Assembly (NCBI GenBank): GCA_024278345.1
Contig: JAJRTK010000301.1
Span: 1 to 6,391, forward strand
DNA length: 6,391 nucleotides
Origin: a bacterium
GTDB taxonomy: Bacteria; CSSED10-310; JAJRTK01
Direction: 5' to 3'
The notes under the pieces were generated by a model, which did not search any database, had not been told where the DNA came from, and was given only the letters and a program-made list of their open reading frames with translations. The position numbers and the translations under genes are program-made. Positions 6,295 through 6,391 of the stretch are shown here, piece after piece; positions within the stretch are counted from its first letter, which is position 1; every line of letters starts with the position of its first letter.

Positions 6295-6362
6295 ATCCAC
6301 GCAAGGCGGGACGGAACAGGAAAAAAAGGAAAATGTGGTGCCGGGCGCAGCGAGATGCCAAG
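6295..6362 (-). repeat. Right copy of the dispersed repeat (inverted, compact)
   Basis: Read on the minus strand, this contains the same three blocks in the same order as the left copy: CTTGGCATC plus a GC stretch ending GCGCC (6362-6344, 16 of 19 identical), CCACATTTT (6338-6330) and GTCCCGCCTTGCGTGGAT (6312-6295, 18 of 18 identical). An A/G-rich stretch separates the last two blocks here (plus strand), and its T/C-rich counterpart does so in the left copy. The two copies bracket the SEDS-PBP pair as an interrupted inverted repeat about 6 kb apart. No transposase lies between them, so a scattered non-autonomous repeat family is more likely than a composite transposon. Confidence 0.6.
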
Positions 6363-6391
6363 CATAAGTGAGGCCTACCGTACAAAAAATG

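Noticed and set aside
8-6362. Composite transposon bounded by the inverted repeats
   Set aside because: There is no transposase or integrase between the repeats, the left copy is split into widely spaced blocks, and the enclosed genes are wall-synthesis genes.

Overview
The window is one plus-strand, two-gene cell-wall synthesis unit flanked by non-coding, repeat-bearing DNA. It is GC-rich bacterial sequence, about 60% GC or a little more by eye. I cannot assign a phylum from sequence alone. The combination of a SEDS protein and a transpeptidase, both carrying large non-canonical domains, suggests a lineage remote from E. coli and Bacillus. An Acidobacteriota-like or similar under-sampled phylum is only a guess.

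Layout: 1-784 contains no convincing long gene. It holds three exact 23-bp tandem repeats plus a degenerate fourth (41-130), two GC-rich hairpins (155-171 and 243-268), pieces of a dispersed repeat, and a short stretch with a very good Shine-Dalgarno sequence followed by two overlapping mini-ORFs (416-504). 785-3754 encodes a ~989-residue polytopic membrane protein. Its C-terminal part is a divergent SEDS (FtsW/RodA/SpoVE) glycosyltransferase, preceded by a ~400-residue soluble domain that topology places outside the cytoplasm. 3730-6132 overlaps it by 25 nt and encodes an 800-residue single-pass penicillin-binding transpeptidase with intact SxxK, SxN and KTG motifs and a ~300-residue extracytoplasmic N-terminal region. 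6137-6294 looks like the start of a third, frameshifted gene that runs into a second, inverted copy of the dispersed repeat (6295-6362).

How the genes work together: SEDS proteins polymerise lipid II into glycan strands, and their cognate class B PBPs cross-link the strands. Adjacency, overlap and retained catalytic motifs make this a strong candidate for a dedicated SEDS-bPBP pair. The unusual point is that both partners carry large extra beta-rich modules on the outer face of the membrane. These could hold the pair together or bind a third envelope component. Whether the pair serves elongation, division or a specialised process cannot be read from the window.
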